DNA of 64,000 nucleotides from positions 47,922,458 to 47,986,457 of the forward strand of contig CM055103.1 of the NCBI GenBank assembly GCA_029204225.1. Reading direction: 5' to 3'. The notes under the pieces were generated by a model that saw nothing but the letters and a program-made list of their open reading frames with translations, searched no databases and was not told the DNA's origin. The number at the start of each line of letters is the position of its first letter. The stretch's first letter is position 1. The stretch is from Diphasiastrum complanatum. Its lineage: Eukaryota; Streptophyta; Lycopodiopsida; Lycopodiales; Lycopodiaceae. Shown here piece after piece: positions 21,853 to 33,199 of the stretch. Position numbers and translations under genes: made by a program.

Positions 21853-21997
21853 CTGATCATGCCAAATTTTGAGAATATTGTATGTGTAACCAAGACGGAG
21901 GCCTTTGAAGAAACGCGTGGTTCAGCAAACCATCGAGAGGGAACACCTTTCAAGATTAACGTGTCTGGTCTCTCACTTGCATTTCTTGGATGGTAAC
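21853..21997 (-). CDS. Exon 2 of an AKAP17A/XE7-like RNA-binding protein gene
   Basis: 145 bp on the minus strand between acceptor ...TTTTGATAG (21998-22006) and donor GTTATTAGC (from 21852). It encodes YHPRNASERPDTLILKG, then VPSRWFAEPRVSSKASVL and VTHTIFSKFGMIR. The segment RPDT-I-L-G-P-W-A followed by F-FG-IR is the start of the RRM-like domain shared by animal AKAP17A (XE7, a splicing-associated kinase anchor) and its plant relatives. The first base of the shared Gly codon comes from exon 1 (G|GT), so phases agree. The reading frame has no stops. The rest of the RRM would lie in exon 3, which I did not find in the window. In the cell the family acts in the nucleus in pre-mRNA processing; for this plant copy that is inference. 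Confidence 0.78.
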
Positions 21998-22006
21998 CTA
22001 TCAAAA

Positions 22007-24610
22007 GCAAAATGGTGATAAGTGTACATTTTGCATCTAAGCTACAGTTGCTACTTGATTGGTGAAACTTTGTAAATAAAGCTAATTGATTATGGTAACA
22101 AAAACTAGAGAAAGGACTGTGTACTGAACATTGCATTTAATGCCTTTGAAATACAAATTGGATGCCAACATTTCTTCACAATATTGTTTTCATGTCCTGA
22201 ATTATCTGTCTTGCAATATTTGGAAATCTTGACCTCTATGCCTTTTTTATGAGTGCATCTTTCTAATGATAGCGTGAGCATATTGTAACAAGTTGAACAA
22301 CAATATTTTCAATAAAGAAAGTTGTACGACATTGTTGTTCATGGTGCTTTCAAGTGACGCAATTTATTGAAACTCAGATTAGAGCACAAAAAGTAAGAAA
22401 AAACGAATTGATGTCTTCTGGGTACCCCAAGGTACATAGAGTACCTTTCAAGTATGTTCCATCGTCATAGAAGCATAAAATGTTTACAAAACAGAAACCA
22501 AAATACAATTATTACCATATATAGTGGTGAAGCTAAACCTAGAAGTATAATTATGTGACTAAGCAACAACAGTGTCTCATACCAGCGGTACCTTGAGGTA
22601 GAGATCCAAAGAAACTCATGATCGCAACTAAGGATGATGTTGCACGATGAGGTGAGCGGAAGTGGTATGTACGTCAAGGTGGGCAAATGTAATCTACCTC
22701 TGTATATGTGTGATATTTGAGGCTGCTAGTCTCAAAAAGGTTGATGTCCTTGTCTCTAGTCATGGTGCCGAAAAGGGATGCCCACCTCATCTTCTGACTC
22801 TAACTCGACATCTACATCAATCTGAGGATGGCATTTAGAGAAGTAAGATGTAATATGAAATTACATTTGGTCTCGTGAGCTGGTAGTTTCACATTTGGTT
22901 CTCAAGCAAAGCATCTCTTATCATCAAGACACCACACATCTTTGATCCTCATATGGTATCAAGGAGCGTAATGTAACCTGCTGAACCTGAAAGAGGTCAT
23001 ATCTCTCTCTAATCTAATGGTATATCAAGCAATGAAATATAAAAGGCTTCTCTCTCTCAAGCTCTCTCACCTGGAAACAATCAATCTTCAACTAAAACTA
23101 ATGTGAGGAAGCACAAAGTTGTCCCAAAGTAGATCGAAGACTACGTGGTAGGTTTGAGTTCAAGTCTCATTGTAGGATCGGATCCCTAACAGCATCTATC
23201 TTCAGAAATGTTTCCTGCAGAAATCTAACCTGGCCCCCACTATGCCCATTGCCCAATCAAACTCTCTAAAATGTAGACCTCTGGAAGGTGTGATAAGGAG
23301 ATGCCAATTGAAGCCAATAGATAAGTATCACATCCCTATTGGACCTAGGGTTAAAAGATACCCTTAGGGTATGACTCTTGAATCTAGACTTGGGGGTAAG
23401 ACAGAACTACTAGAATGGACATGCATGGGGAGTTATTAATCCCATGAGCACCCGAGAATATGGCTTAAGTCATAGCTATATATGGGTTGGGTTTAGACAT
23501 CTACGTGGCCTGTACTATGCATTACTATGTGGCCTGGACTACGGGGATAAGCTTGTGGAACCTCCAGCACTAAGGTGAGGAAACTCTAGGACAAGGTTGG
23601 GCCATGGTGGGTTGGGACACCATAACTACTCCCTAAGGAAGAGACATGTGGGATAAATTCCAGCTCAGGGATGAGCGCGGATTTGCCCTATGGTTCGGTT
23701 TGGTATGGTAGTTTGCACATCCCACTCGATTGGGTGCATGTTAGGATCAGAGGTATCAGAGAAATTCCTACACGTGAATGATCCAAGGAGCAGTAAAGGT
23801 GATCTTCAGGATTAGCAAAGGTCCACCATGAGTGGAATAGAATTGAGTGCCAGCAAGATGATCGATTCTTTTGTGCAGTTTAGCCACGAAAGTGCTCAAA
23901 CCAGGTTTTTATTCACATGTACCTCATAGACTTCAATTTTTGCATAAACAAGGCAGCAACTAGTTCATGCCAACACCAGCAACTGTCAAACTTTGGAAAG
24001 ACCTTCCATAGCTCTGTAAAATGGACCTTGATTTCAGATTTTGGACAGCGACCCTATGCTGTCCAGAATAGCAAGTTTTGCTGCAACTTTCAGCAACTGA
24101 CATCTGAAATTTAGCTACCTAATTGCTCAGGCATGCTGGACGAGGCTGCGGATCGTGATTTCCTAGGGTTTGTATCAACAATTAGAGTTGATGATTGGTG
24201 GCTGAATGCACCTGAGTATAGTATCAGATAAAAAAAACCAAAATTTGTGAGCTATCGTTGTTAGGAAGCAAATTGTGCATAAATGAAAAGGCAGCCTAGC
24301 GGTAAATTAGAGAGCCTTGTAAAAATGAATCCCTGCCCTGGAAATCAAGCTAGGAGACCCTGATGGAATAACAACTATCTTTTCTTGATTCCAAGCCTTC
24401 ACAGTACCGATTTGAGCCGAGAAACAAATCTAGTACATCCATATGACCCTCTACAATGATCTCTAGATAGAGACCGGTGGACCTATTCCTATCAGATTTG
24501 CATGCTCAAATTGCATTCAATCTTCAGTACCTGTGTGAAAGTCATCATCTCTTGACGATCCTCTAACAATCTAGTTAAGTTTTCACAAAAAATTTCTCCC
24601 TATAGAGTTT
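22007..24610. other. Intronic sequence without recognised genes; diverged dispersed repeat
   Basis: No coding motif seen. The segment 23520-23690 (gataagcttgtggaacctcc, then gttgggccatgg, then attccagctcaggg) reappears, diverged, at 48480-48640 in the same orientation, so it belongs to a dispersed repeat family, probably an old LTR. The sequence 'atggtatcaaggagcg' at about 22952 resembles a primer-binding site, but I could not find its LTR. Confidence 0.5.

Positions 24611-24612
<2 letters not shown>

Positions 24613-24648
<36 letters not shown>
24613..24648. repeat. (TA)n microsatellite
   Basis: About 18 uninterrupted TA units. It immediately precedes the left edge of composite unit A. Confidence 0.95.
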
Positions 24649-24650
<2 letters not shown>

Positions 24651-24654
24651 GAAG

Positions 24655-24985
24655 CGGATGGTGGGCGGAAGCGCGTCCACCCAGAGCACAATTTTTTTCT
24701 TTTCAAAAAAAAAAAAAATACAGGCTCCTCCCTGCTCGCTCCCACATGCCCAAAATCAATTAAAATTAATTTTCCCCACCCTACCACGCCCCCCCCCCCC
24801 CCCCCCCGGAATTAATTATCAGGGGTGGACGGTGACTGCCTGCCCCCTCCGGTTAATGAAAAAAGGTACCAAAAACATTTGCAAAAAACCTATCCATTGC
24901 CCATGCCTCCCATAACTGGGATGCCATAGAATAGGCCTTGAAAAAGTAGACAATTCATAATTTTGACAGGAAACTCTCCCTCGCA
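24655..24985 (+). repeat. Composite unit A, left flank sequence
   Basis: From about 24748 this matches 37008-37230 in the same orientation: 'cccacatgcccaaaa.caatta', a poly-C run (24789-24809), 'gaattaattat.agggg.gga', 'ctgccccctc.ggtta' and 'ctctccctcgcactc'. The poly-C run in both copies, flanked by AATTAATT on each side, is distinctive. After 'cgcactc' the two copies diverge because the next block is inverted here. Confidence 0.8.
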
Positions 24986-25394
24986 CTCCATAGAATCAAT
25001 GAACCGTTATTGGTTCACCACGGTTCTGAGAACCGTGCAGTGAACCGTACGGTTCTTAAATTTTTTTGCCCAGAACTGTGGTGAACCGTACTGACTAATT
25101 GATTGATTAATTATTTTCTTTTTTTTTAGTTTCCCCCCAAAAAATATGCAAAACAAAGGGCCAAAAAAATCTGTGAAATTTGTGAATTCTGTGAAATCTA
25201 TCAATCATCTGTATCATCTGTCAAATGACTCAAATCATCTGTATCATCTGTGAAATCATCTGTACATCATGTGAAATCTGTGAAATCTATCAAATCAGTG
25301 ATGATTTCAGATGATTTCACATCTGTCAAATCATCTGTACATCATGTGAAATCTGTCAAATTTAGTTTGCAGTTGCATGAAATCAAACCCACAC
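24986..25394. repeat. AACCGT palindromes and 'atctgtgaaatc' repeats
   Basis: 25002-25065 is a run of short inverted repeats built on AACCGT/ACGGTT ('gaaccgtgcagtgaaccgtacggttc'). 25165-25365 is a run of 'catctgtgaaat' and 'tcatctgtatcatctgt' units. The same two components occur in inverted order at 30084-30245, so they flank the tandem-array block on both sides. Confidence 0.75.
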
Positions 25395-28300
25395 CCTAAA
25401 CCTTGTCGCAGACTGGCATCAACCCTACACCCTAAACTCTAATGAAAAACCACAAAACCTAAACCCTAACAAAATGGCATCAACCTCACACCCTAAACCC
25501 AAACAAATGGCACAGTTAACATAAAACCAATTAAGAAGAGCAATATCGCGAACAGCCCAAGGCAAAACAATTGAAGGACATGACTTGCATACCGGCCATA
25601 ACCATAAAAACAACAAACGGAAGCTCGAGTAGAACACAAAAACAGCATGATCAAAGCACAATCCGCAGATTCAGGATCAAAGCAGCATACATTCAAACTT
25701 GTATAGAGATCATGATTCCTGGACCAAAATGGTCCAGGAATACAGTCCGCAGGTTCGTGAACCCGATACGGACCCAGCGGACTTGGCCTTGCTCGATTCA
25801 GGTATCGTTTGATCAAAACGGCTCTTCGATGGGAGAGTTGCGCAATTAGGTCACGCTAAATTGACCAGTTTTGCAGCTTTCCGTCCGACGGCCCCGTTTC
25901 TCCAAACGGGATCCGTTTCAGGTGCCGTCTGTTTCGGCCAGTGGACAAGCTCGACAGGGACCTGTAGGAACAGACAGGACGAGGAACGGACCGACGGAGA
26001 GCCCGGAACGCCCGTCCGAAGTTGGACGTTGAACAAGGCTTCAAGGACACTTCGTCGGTCGGGACCTGAAAACATTTGGAAGTGACCTAAATGGTCCAAG
26101 ATTACAGTCCACAGGTTCGTGAACAACATAGTAGTGTTCAGGTATTCTGGTTCCCTGTCGTGAATGACACAGTTATGCTTAGTAATTAGTCAGCTGTTGA
26201 AGTACAACCCTAAACCCTAAACCGATCTCATCACAGAAGACATAGTGGTGTGTAGGTCTTCTAGTTCCCTGAGTGAAAGACACAGTTCTACTTAGTGATT
26301 AGTAAGTTGTTGAAGTTCATTCAGGGAGAAACTGATCTCATCATATAAGACATATGTGTGTTTAAGTCTTGTGGTTCCCTGCAGTGAACGGCACAATTTT
26401 GCTTAGTGATTAGTAAGCTGTCGAAGTTCATCCGGGGAGCGCATCGTTACATAGTTTTCGTATTGTACGTATTGCAGCGAGTATTCATTTCTCCCAGAGA
26501 CTTGTGGTCTTGAGAGCTTGACACTCTTCTAGCGGGCATTCACTTATCGTGGAAACTTGTGGTCTTGAGAGCTTGTCACTCTTCTGGTGAGCATTCATTT
26601 TCCCCAGAAACCTTTGGTCTTCAGAGCTTGTCACTCTTCTGGTGGGCATTCACTGTTCCCGGAAACTTGTGGTCTTGAGAGCTTGTCACTCTTCTGGTGA
26701 GCATTCATTTCTCCCAGAAACCTGTGGTCTTCAGAGCTTGTCACTCTTATACCCTATACAGGAACCCTAAACCTTGTCGCAGACTGGCATCAACCCTACA
26801 CCCTAAACTCTAATGAAAAACCACAAATCTAAACCCTAATGAAATGGCATCAACCTCACACCCTAAACCCAAACAAATGGCACAATTAACATAAAACCAA
26901 TTAAGAAGAGCAATCAAGGCAAAACAATTGAAGGACATGACTTGCATAACGGCCATAACCATAAAAACAACAAACGGAAGCTAGAGTAGAACACAAAAAC
27001 AGCATGATCAAAGCACAATCCGCAGATTCAGGATCAAAGCAGCATACATTCAAACTTGTATAGAGATCATGATTCCTGAACCAAAATGGTCCAAGAATAC
27101 AGTCCGCAGGTTCGTGAACCCGATACGGACCCAACGGACTTGGCCTTGCTCAATTCGGGTATCGTTTGGTCAAAACGGCTCTTCGATGGGAGAGTTGCGC
27201 ACTTAGGTCTCGCTAAATTGACCAGTTTTGCAGCTTTCCGTCCGACGGCCCCGTTTCTCCAAACGGGATCCGTTTCAGGTGCTGTCTGTTTCGGCCAGTG
27301 GACAAGCTCAACAGGGACCTGTGGGAACAGACAGGACGAGGAACGGACCGACGGAGAGCCCGGAACGCCCGTCCGAAGTTGGACGTTGAACAAGGCTTCA
27401 AGTACACTTCGTCGGTCGGGACCTAAAAACATTTGGAAGTGACCTAAATGGTCCAGGATTACAGTCCACGGTTCATGAATGACATAGTAGTGTGCAGGTC
27501 TTCTGGTTCCCTGTCGTGAATGACACAGTTATGCTTAGTAATTAGTAAGCTGTTGAAGTACAACCCTAAACCCTAAACCGATCTCATCACAGAAGACAGT
27601 GTGGTGTGTAGGTCTTCTGGTTCCCTGCAGTGAACGACACAGTTCTGCTTAGTAACTAGTAAGCTGTTGAAGTTCATTCAGGGAGAAACCGATCTCATCA
27701 TATAAGACATATGTGTGTTTAGGTCTTGTGGTTCCCTGCAGTGAACGGCACAATTTTGCTTAGTAATTAGTAAGCTGTCGAAGTTCATCCGAGGAGCGCA
27801 TCGTTACATAGTTTTCGTATTGTACATATTGTAGCGAGTATTCATTTCTCCCAGAGACTTGTGGTCTTGAGAGCTTGACACTCTTCTAGCAAGCATTCAC
27901 TTATCGTGGAAACTTGTGGTCTTGAGAGCTTGTCACTCTTCTGGTGAGCATTCATTTCTCCCAGAAACCTGTGGTCTTCAGAGCTTGTCACTCTTCTGGT
28001 GGGCATTCACTGTTCCCGAAAACTTGTGGTCTTGAGAGCTTGTCACTCTTCTGGTGAGCATTCATTTCTCCCAGAAGCCTGTGGTCTTCAGAGCTTGTCA
28101 CTCTTATACCCTATACAGGAACCCTAAACCTTGTCGCAGACTGGCATCAACCCTACACCCTAAACTCTAATGAAAAACCACAAACCTAAACCCTAACAAA
28201 ATGGCATCAACCTCACACCCTAAACCCAAACAAACGGCACAATTAGCATAAAACCAATTAAGAAGACCAATATCGCGAACAGCCCAAGGCAAAACAATTG

Positions 28301-29760
28301 AAGGACATGACTTGCATAACGGCCATAACCATAAAAACAACAAACGGAAGCTCGAGTAGAACACAAAAACAGCATGATCAAAGCACAATCCGCAAATTCA
28401 GGATCAAAGCAGCATACATTTAAACTTGTATAGAGATCATGATTCCTGGACCAAAATGGTCCAGGAATACAGTCCGCAGGTTCGTGAACCCGATACGGAC
28501 CCAACGGACTTGGCCTTGCTCAATTCGGGTATCGTTTGGTCAAAACGGCTCTTCGATGGGAGAGTTGCGCAATTAGGTCACGCTAAATTGACCAGTTTTG
28601 CAGCTTTCCGTCCAACGTCCCCGTTTCTCCAAACGGGATCCGTTTCAGGTGCCGTCTGTTTCGGCCAGTGGACAAGCTCGACAGGGACCTGTGGGAATAG
28701 ACAGGACGAGGAACGGACCAACGGAGAGCCCGGAACGCCCGTCCGAAGTTGGACGTTGAACAAGGCTTCAAGGACACTTCGTCGGTCGGGACCTGAAAAC
28801 ATTTGGAAGTGACCTAAATGGTCCAGGATTACAGTCCACAGGTTCGTGAATGACATAGTAGTGTGCAGGTCTTCTGGTTCCCTGTCGTGAATGACACAGT
28901 TATGCTTAGTAATTAGTAAGCTGTTGAAGTACAACCCTAAACCCTAAACCGATCTCGTCACAGAAGACATAGTGGTGTGTAGGTCTTCTGGTTCCCTGCA
29001 GTGAACGACACAGTTCTGCTTAGTAATTAGTAAGTTGTTGAAGTTCATTCAGGGAGAAACCGATCTCATCATATAAGACGTGTGTGTTTAGGTCTTGTGG
29101 TTCCCTGCAGTGAACGGCACAATTTTGCTTAGTAATTAGTAAGCAGTCGAAGTTCATCCGGAGAGCGCATCGTTACATAGTTTTCGTATTGTACGTATTG
29201 TAGCGAGTATTCATTTCTCGCAGAGACTTGTGGTCTTGAGAGCTTGACACTCTTCTGGCGAGCATTCACCTATCCAAAAAACTTGTGGTCTTCAAAGCCT
29301 GTCGCTCTTCTGGTGAGCATGAGGTTCTCAAAGAGACTTGTGGTCTTGAGAGCTTGACACTCTTCTGGCGAGCATTCACTTCTCCCAGAGACTTGTGGTC
29401 TTCAGAGCTTGTCACTCTTCTGGCGAGCATTCATTTCTCCTAGAGACTTGTGGTCTTGAGAGCTTGACACTCTTCTGGCGAGCATTCACTTATCGTGGAA
29501 ACTTGTGGTCTTGAGAGCTTGTCACTCTTCTAGTGAGCATTCATTTCTCCCAGAAACCTGTGGTCTTCAGAGCTTGTCACTCTTCTGGTGGGCATTCACT
29601 GTTCCCGGAAACTTGTGGTCTTGAGAGCTTGTCACTCTTCTGGTGAGCATTCATTTCTCCCAGAAACCTGTGGTCTTCAAAGCTTGTCACTCTTCTGGTG
29701 AGCATTCACTTCTCCCAAATCTTCTGGTCTTGAGCGAGTCATTCTACTAGTGAGCATTCA
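25395..29760. repeat. Three tandem copies of a 1.36-kb repeat
   Basis: The phrase 'ccttgtcgcagactggcatc' occurs at 25401, 26772 and 28129, giving periods of 1371 and 1357 bp. Each unit has the same parts: a CCCTAAA-rich start, a GC-rich core of about 370 bp open on both strands, three 'gttccctg..gtgaa..gacacagtt.tgcttagtaattagtaag' subrepeats, and a run of about 65-bp subrepeats ('acttgtggtcttgagagctt', 'cactcttctggtgagcattca'). Units 1 and 2 have about four to five of the 65-bp subrepeats and unit 3 about nine (29210-29760). Each core holds the near-perfect palindrome CCTGGACCAAAATGGTCCAGG. A fourth, partial, inverted copy lies at 37560-38520. Confidence 0.92.
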
Positions 29761-30083
29761 CTTCCCTTTCTGAATCAAATTGCACCCTTCACTGCATTGC
29801 ATTCTGAGAGGTAAATATGAAATAACATACCTAGTCAGAGATGAATCTGAACACAAGCAAATAATAGCCAAGACTATGCGGTAGTGTAAATCGTAGAGGT
29901 CGATTTCATCACACTTAAGATCTACGCTGCTGAAACCCTAAACCACATCTGATGATAAAGCTCGTACAAAAGTTTGTTCTCGTTTGGAAACTAGTTCACA
30001 CAGGAAAGCAATAAAGCATTTCAAGGATATGCCTGACACAGATGCTTGCTCTTCTTGCCAGAGAGAGAGATTGCGAGAGTGCG
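29761..30083. repeat. Array flank, inverted copy of 37228-37560
   Basis: Phrases such as 'cactgcattgcattctgagagg', 'gtacaaaagtttgttctcgt' and 'gatgcttgctcttcttgcc' appear as reverse complements at 37228-37560. It joins the tandem array to the AACCGT palindrome cluster. Confidence 0.8.
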
Positions 30084-30245
30084 ACATAGAACCCACGGTT
30101 CCCAGAACCATGGGTCCTGGGAATCGTGGAAGGAACCGTACCACGGTTCCTTGAACCGTGGTACGTTTCCTCTATTTAATTAAATAATTAATTACCAAAT
30201 TTACAGATTTCACAGATGATTTCATAGATTTCACAAATGATACAG
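30084..30245. repeat. AACCGT palindrome cluster next to the hAT remnant
   Basis: 'catagaacccacggttcccagaaccatgggtcctgg' and 'accgtaccacggttccttgaaccgtggtacg' form nested hairpins. AT-rich sequence and 'acagatttcacagatgatttc' repeats follow. It is the inverted counterpart of 24986-25365, and both start with CATAGAA in the same orientation. Confidence 0.75.
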
Positions 30246-32980
30246 ATTCACAAAAAAAGATGTGAAATGGTTAGAAATGAAGCAAATGAGACAAGAGACA
30301 TGAAGATGTGCGAGTGTAGAACACAAAGTGCAGCATATATAACTTCCATACTACGTCCGCTCTCGCTCTCTCTCTCTCTCTCATCTTGCACAGAGCAAAC
30401 CATTTCTAACTAACCATTCAAATTGCACAAATCACAGAGCAAACCATTTCTAACTAACCATTCATCTTGCACAGAGCAAACCATCTCTAGCCAACCATTC
30501 AAATTGCACAAAGCAAACCATTTGAACTAAACCATGATACGATAGGCTATGACACCAATAAACTGTAAAAAATATATACATATCATCTGCTGCCAATGTA
30601 CATGATGCGTATGTGTATCAATATCTACATGTCCAAGCTAAACAAATCATCCCTCTGCGTGTCAGATGCATCTGCAGGGGTGTCAAATACAAACTCAGGC
30701 TCGGAGTCTATGCCTGGAGGCATCTAAGACTCCTCCAAGTCTGGGCCAACACCCGCCAATAGACTCCTCGAAAAGTCATCCGTGCGTGGCCTCTTCGGCG
30801 GTCCTCTGGGTCTGCCGAAAGGAACCCTTTGTGGTACACTCCTGCCTGGGGGTCTACCTCTGCCACGGGGGGCACTCTAGGAACTACCTGCCTGTGATGC
30901 CCTGAGCTTATTACCCTGCCTGTGTCTCTGCCTCCCTCACGGCCTCTGCCCAGCCATCATCATCAAGGGTCTTTGTGGCGGCAGTAGTGGGTGGGGCACG
31001 GTAACCATCCCCTGCGATGTCGATTGTCTCATTTGAATCATATGAGTGATCATCATCAGAGGAGGGCAATGGCACGTTGGTAGGGAGGGGGACAATCTCC
31101 TTGGCATCAGGATCATCCTCAAGATCACCCTGCAGTACACGGCAAGCAGCCTCGTCTGCATCAGCCTCTAACTCAGGCTCTAGATCAGCCGCAGGAACCA
31201 TGCAATCATCCGGATTGACCTACACAAGTCAATCGTTCGTGAGAATAGCCGAAGCAACATGATGGCATTAAACATGATTGTATGCCATAGCACGAAAGCA
31301 AAACGATAAAGCATAAAAACTTACCTGCAATAGTAGGCCGCGTGCACCTCCTGCCTTCATGTTGTTTGCAATGTGCAAACCACCCTAGTGTTGGTGTTGC
31401 AGCACACCAAGTCATTGCACCGCTCCTGCGTGAGGCGGTTCCGCCTGTTCGAGTGAACAAGGCTGAACACTGACTAGTTCTGCTCACACACGCAAGCAGA
31501 ACAATCCTGCATTAATTGGCAGCCAATTAAGTGAGTTGCGGCCTTCTAGAGACAATGCGGAAACTGTTTGGATGACTGGAATTGGCGGATCAGAAAACAT
31601 ACCTGTGACAGGACTCGGAAAGCGAGCCTCTGCAGCTGTGCCTGTCCAGCTCCGTAGCTCTCCCACCATGATACAGGCTGCAGCCTGTTATCTCGAACGC
31701 GAGCTAGGACCTCGCCGAACAGCCCTAGCGTGCCTGAAATTGAGCAACGGTGTGCGTGAGTTGAATCGGGCAGCCGAGGGAAGTTGCGAACCATGCAAAG
31801 GTGGGCGGGGGTAGAGCGAGAGTGTACCTTAACCTCAGTCTCTGACCCTCGAGCTGGCTGCGGTAAACGTCACTATCCAGGAGACGGATGTATGAGAACC
31901 AATCCCCACGCAGCAGCTCATCTCTGTACTGCCGGTCAGTCTGCCACAACGGATGAAGTATGTGGGCTACACTGTGAATCGACTGGTGGAACTTCTACCA
32001 TCATCGCGCCCACAAGCACTTAATAGGCGCCAACCTGTGGAACATACCGTCAGTAGACAAGCATTACATAATTGCGTGCTACGGCAACAACACATTATAG
32101 AGTGTGAATGGAAAGAAAGTTTGTGAGACAGAAGGAGATATACCTGGCCGCATCTAGATCAGAACGCTTGAGAGACTCGCAGATGCAGTCCATGAACTCG
32201 TATAAGAGGCCCATCGTGCACCCCTCGCGATCAACGAGCCTCAAAACATAATACATGGGGCGCATGACATCCATGAGCTGCTGCATATCAACCCAAGAAG
32301 GGCTCCATGAAGAGGATCTCGTGGAATGCCAAGCTAGGCGAAGCGCGTGGGAGCCGGCTTCTTCATATCCAACCTGCATTGCAAAACAAAATAAGACCCA
32401 CACACCAAAACGCATTCGCAACCCTAAACCCTAAACCCTAGAATTATTGTCGTGTGAATGAGCTTAAACATAAGTAGTCTCTTACCTGCTAAATGTGCGG
32501 AAAAGGGCAGTGGTGTGGCGCTTGCGTGTGATGAAGTCCACAACCGCAAGTGCCCTCCTGAGAAGCTCACTGACCCAAGGCAGATGCCCGATGGAATGCA
32601 GGAGGAGGTCTAGTGAGTGTGCGGCACATGGAGTCCACACAATGGAGGGGTACTCTGCCATGAGAAGATCCCCCATACCTTGGCAGTTGGACGCATTGTC
32701 CGTCACAACCTGTCACAAACAGTTGATTCAATTAATGCACAGCTTGAAAACACATTGCAATCAATTGAAAACTAATAAAACCTTTGTTAACACATTGCGA
32801 AGTAAATGATCAAGCAACCAATGAAAGAACTAGTACCTGGACAACGCATTGTGGCCCAACCCTTTGTATCGCCTCGTGGATGATGCCGTAGATGTACTCG
32901 GCCGTGTGCACTCTCCCTGCCTCGGAGGCGTCGATGTTGTGGAGGAACATGGAACTGTATTAGCTGGACACAATGATGTT
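30246..32980 (-). pseudogene. hAT-A: spliced hAT (DUF659-type) transposase, decayed
   Basis: At least seven exon-like blocks on the minus strand with GT/AG borders: 32837-32975 (SMFLHNIDASEAGRVHTAEY), 32486-32709 (VVTDNASNCQGMGDLLMAEY, WTPCAAHSLDLLLHSIG), 32144-32373 (MKKPAPTRFA, VDMQQLMDVMRP), 31828-32034 (KFHQSIHSVAHILHPLW), 31603-31733 (WWESYGAGQAQLQRLAFRV), 31325-31506 (dimerisation region CEQN*SVFSLVHSNRRNRL) and 30911-31219 (acidic tail). 'TDNASNC...W.PCAAH' and the C-terminal dimerisation text mark a hAT element of the DUF659 group. The conserved Trp after CEQN is a TAG stop. Another stop lies in the HSVAHILHP exon, and a deletion follows TRFA. The N-terminal zinc finger is missing. 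Confidence 0.85.
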
Positions 32981-33042
32981 GTTTTCCAACTCTTTCCGAC
33001 AAAAAGGGCAACAACTCCACCTCGTCCCAAATGGGAGAAGCG

Positions 33043-33046
<4 letters not shown>

Positions 33047-33098
<52 letters not shown>
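33047..33098. repeat. (TC)n microsatellite
   Basis: 52 bp of pure TC, followed by CCCTAAACCCTAAA telomere-like words (33104-33155) mixed with more CT. Confidence 0.97.
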
Positions 33099-33104
<6 letters not shown>

Positions 33105-33199
33105 CCTAAACCCTAAATCCAATATCTCTCTCTCTCTCATCCTAAACCCTAAACCCAAGCACACAGACCTAGACCCTAAACTCACACACACATGTCGTA

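Noticed and set aside
25571-26129. Overlapping open frames on both strands in the GC-rich core of each 1.36-kb unit (also 27067-27442 and 28426-28934)
   Set aside because: The frames are open on both strands in all three copies, lack recognised motifs and shift length between units. This is expected of a GC-rich repeat with few stop codons.
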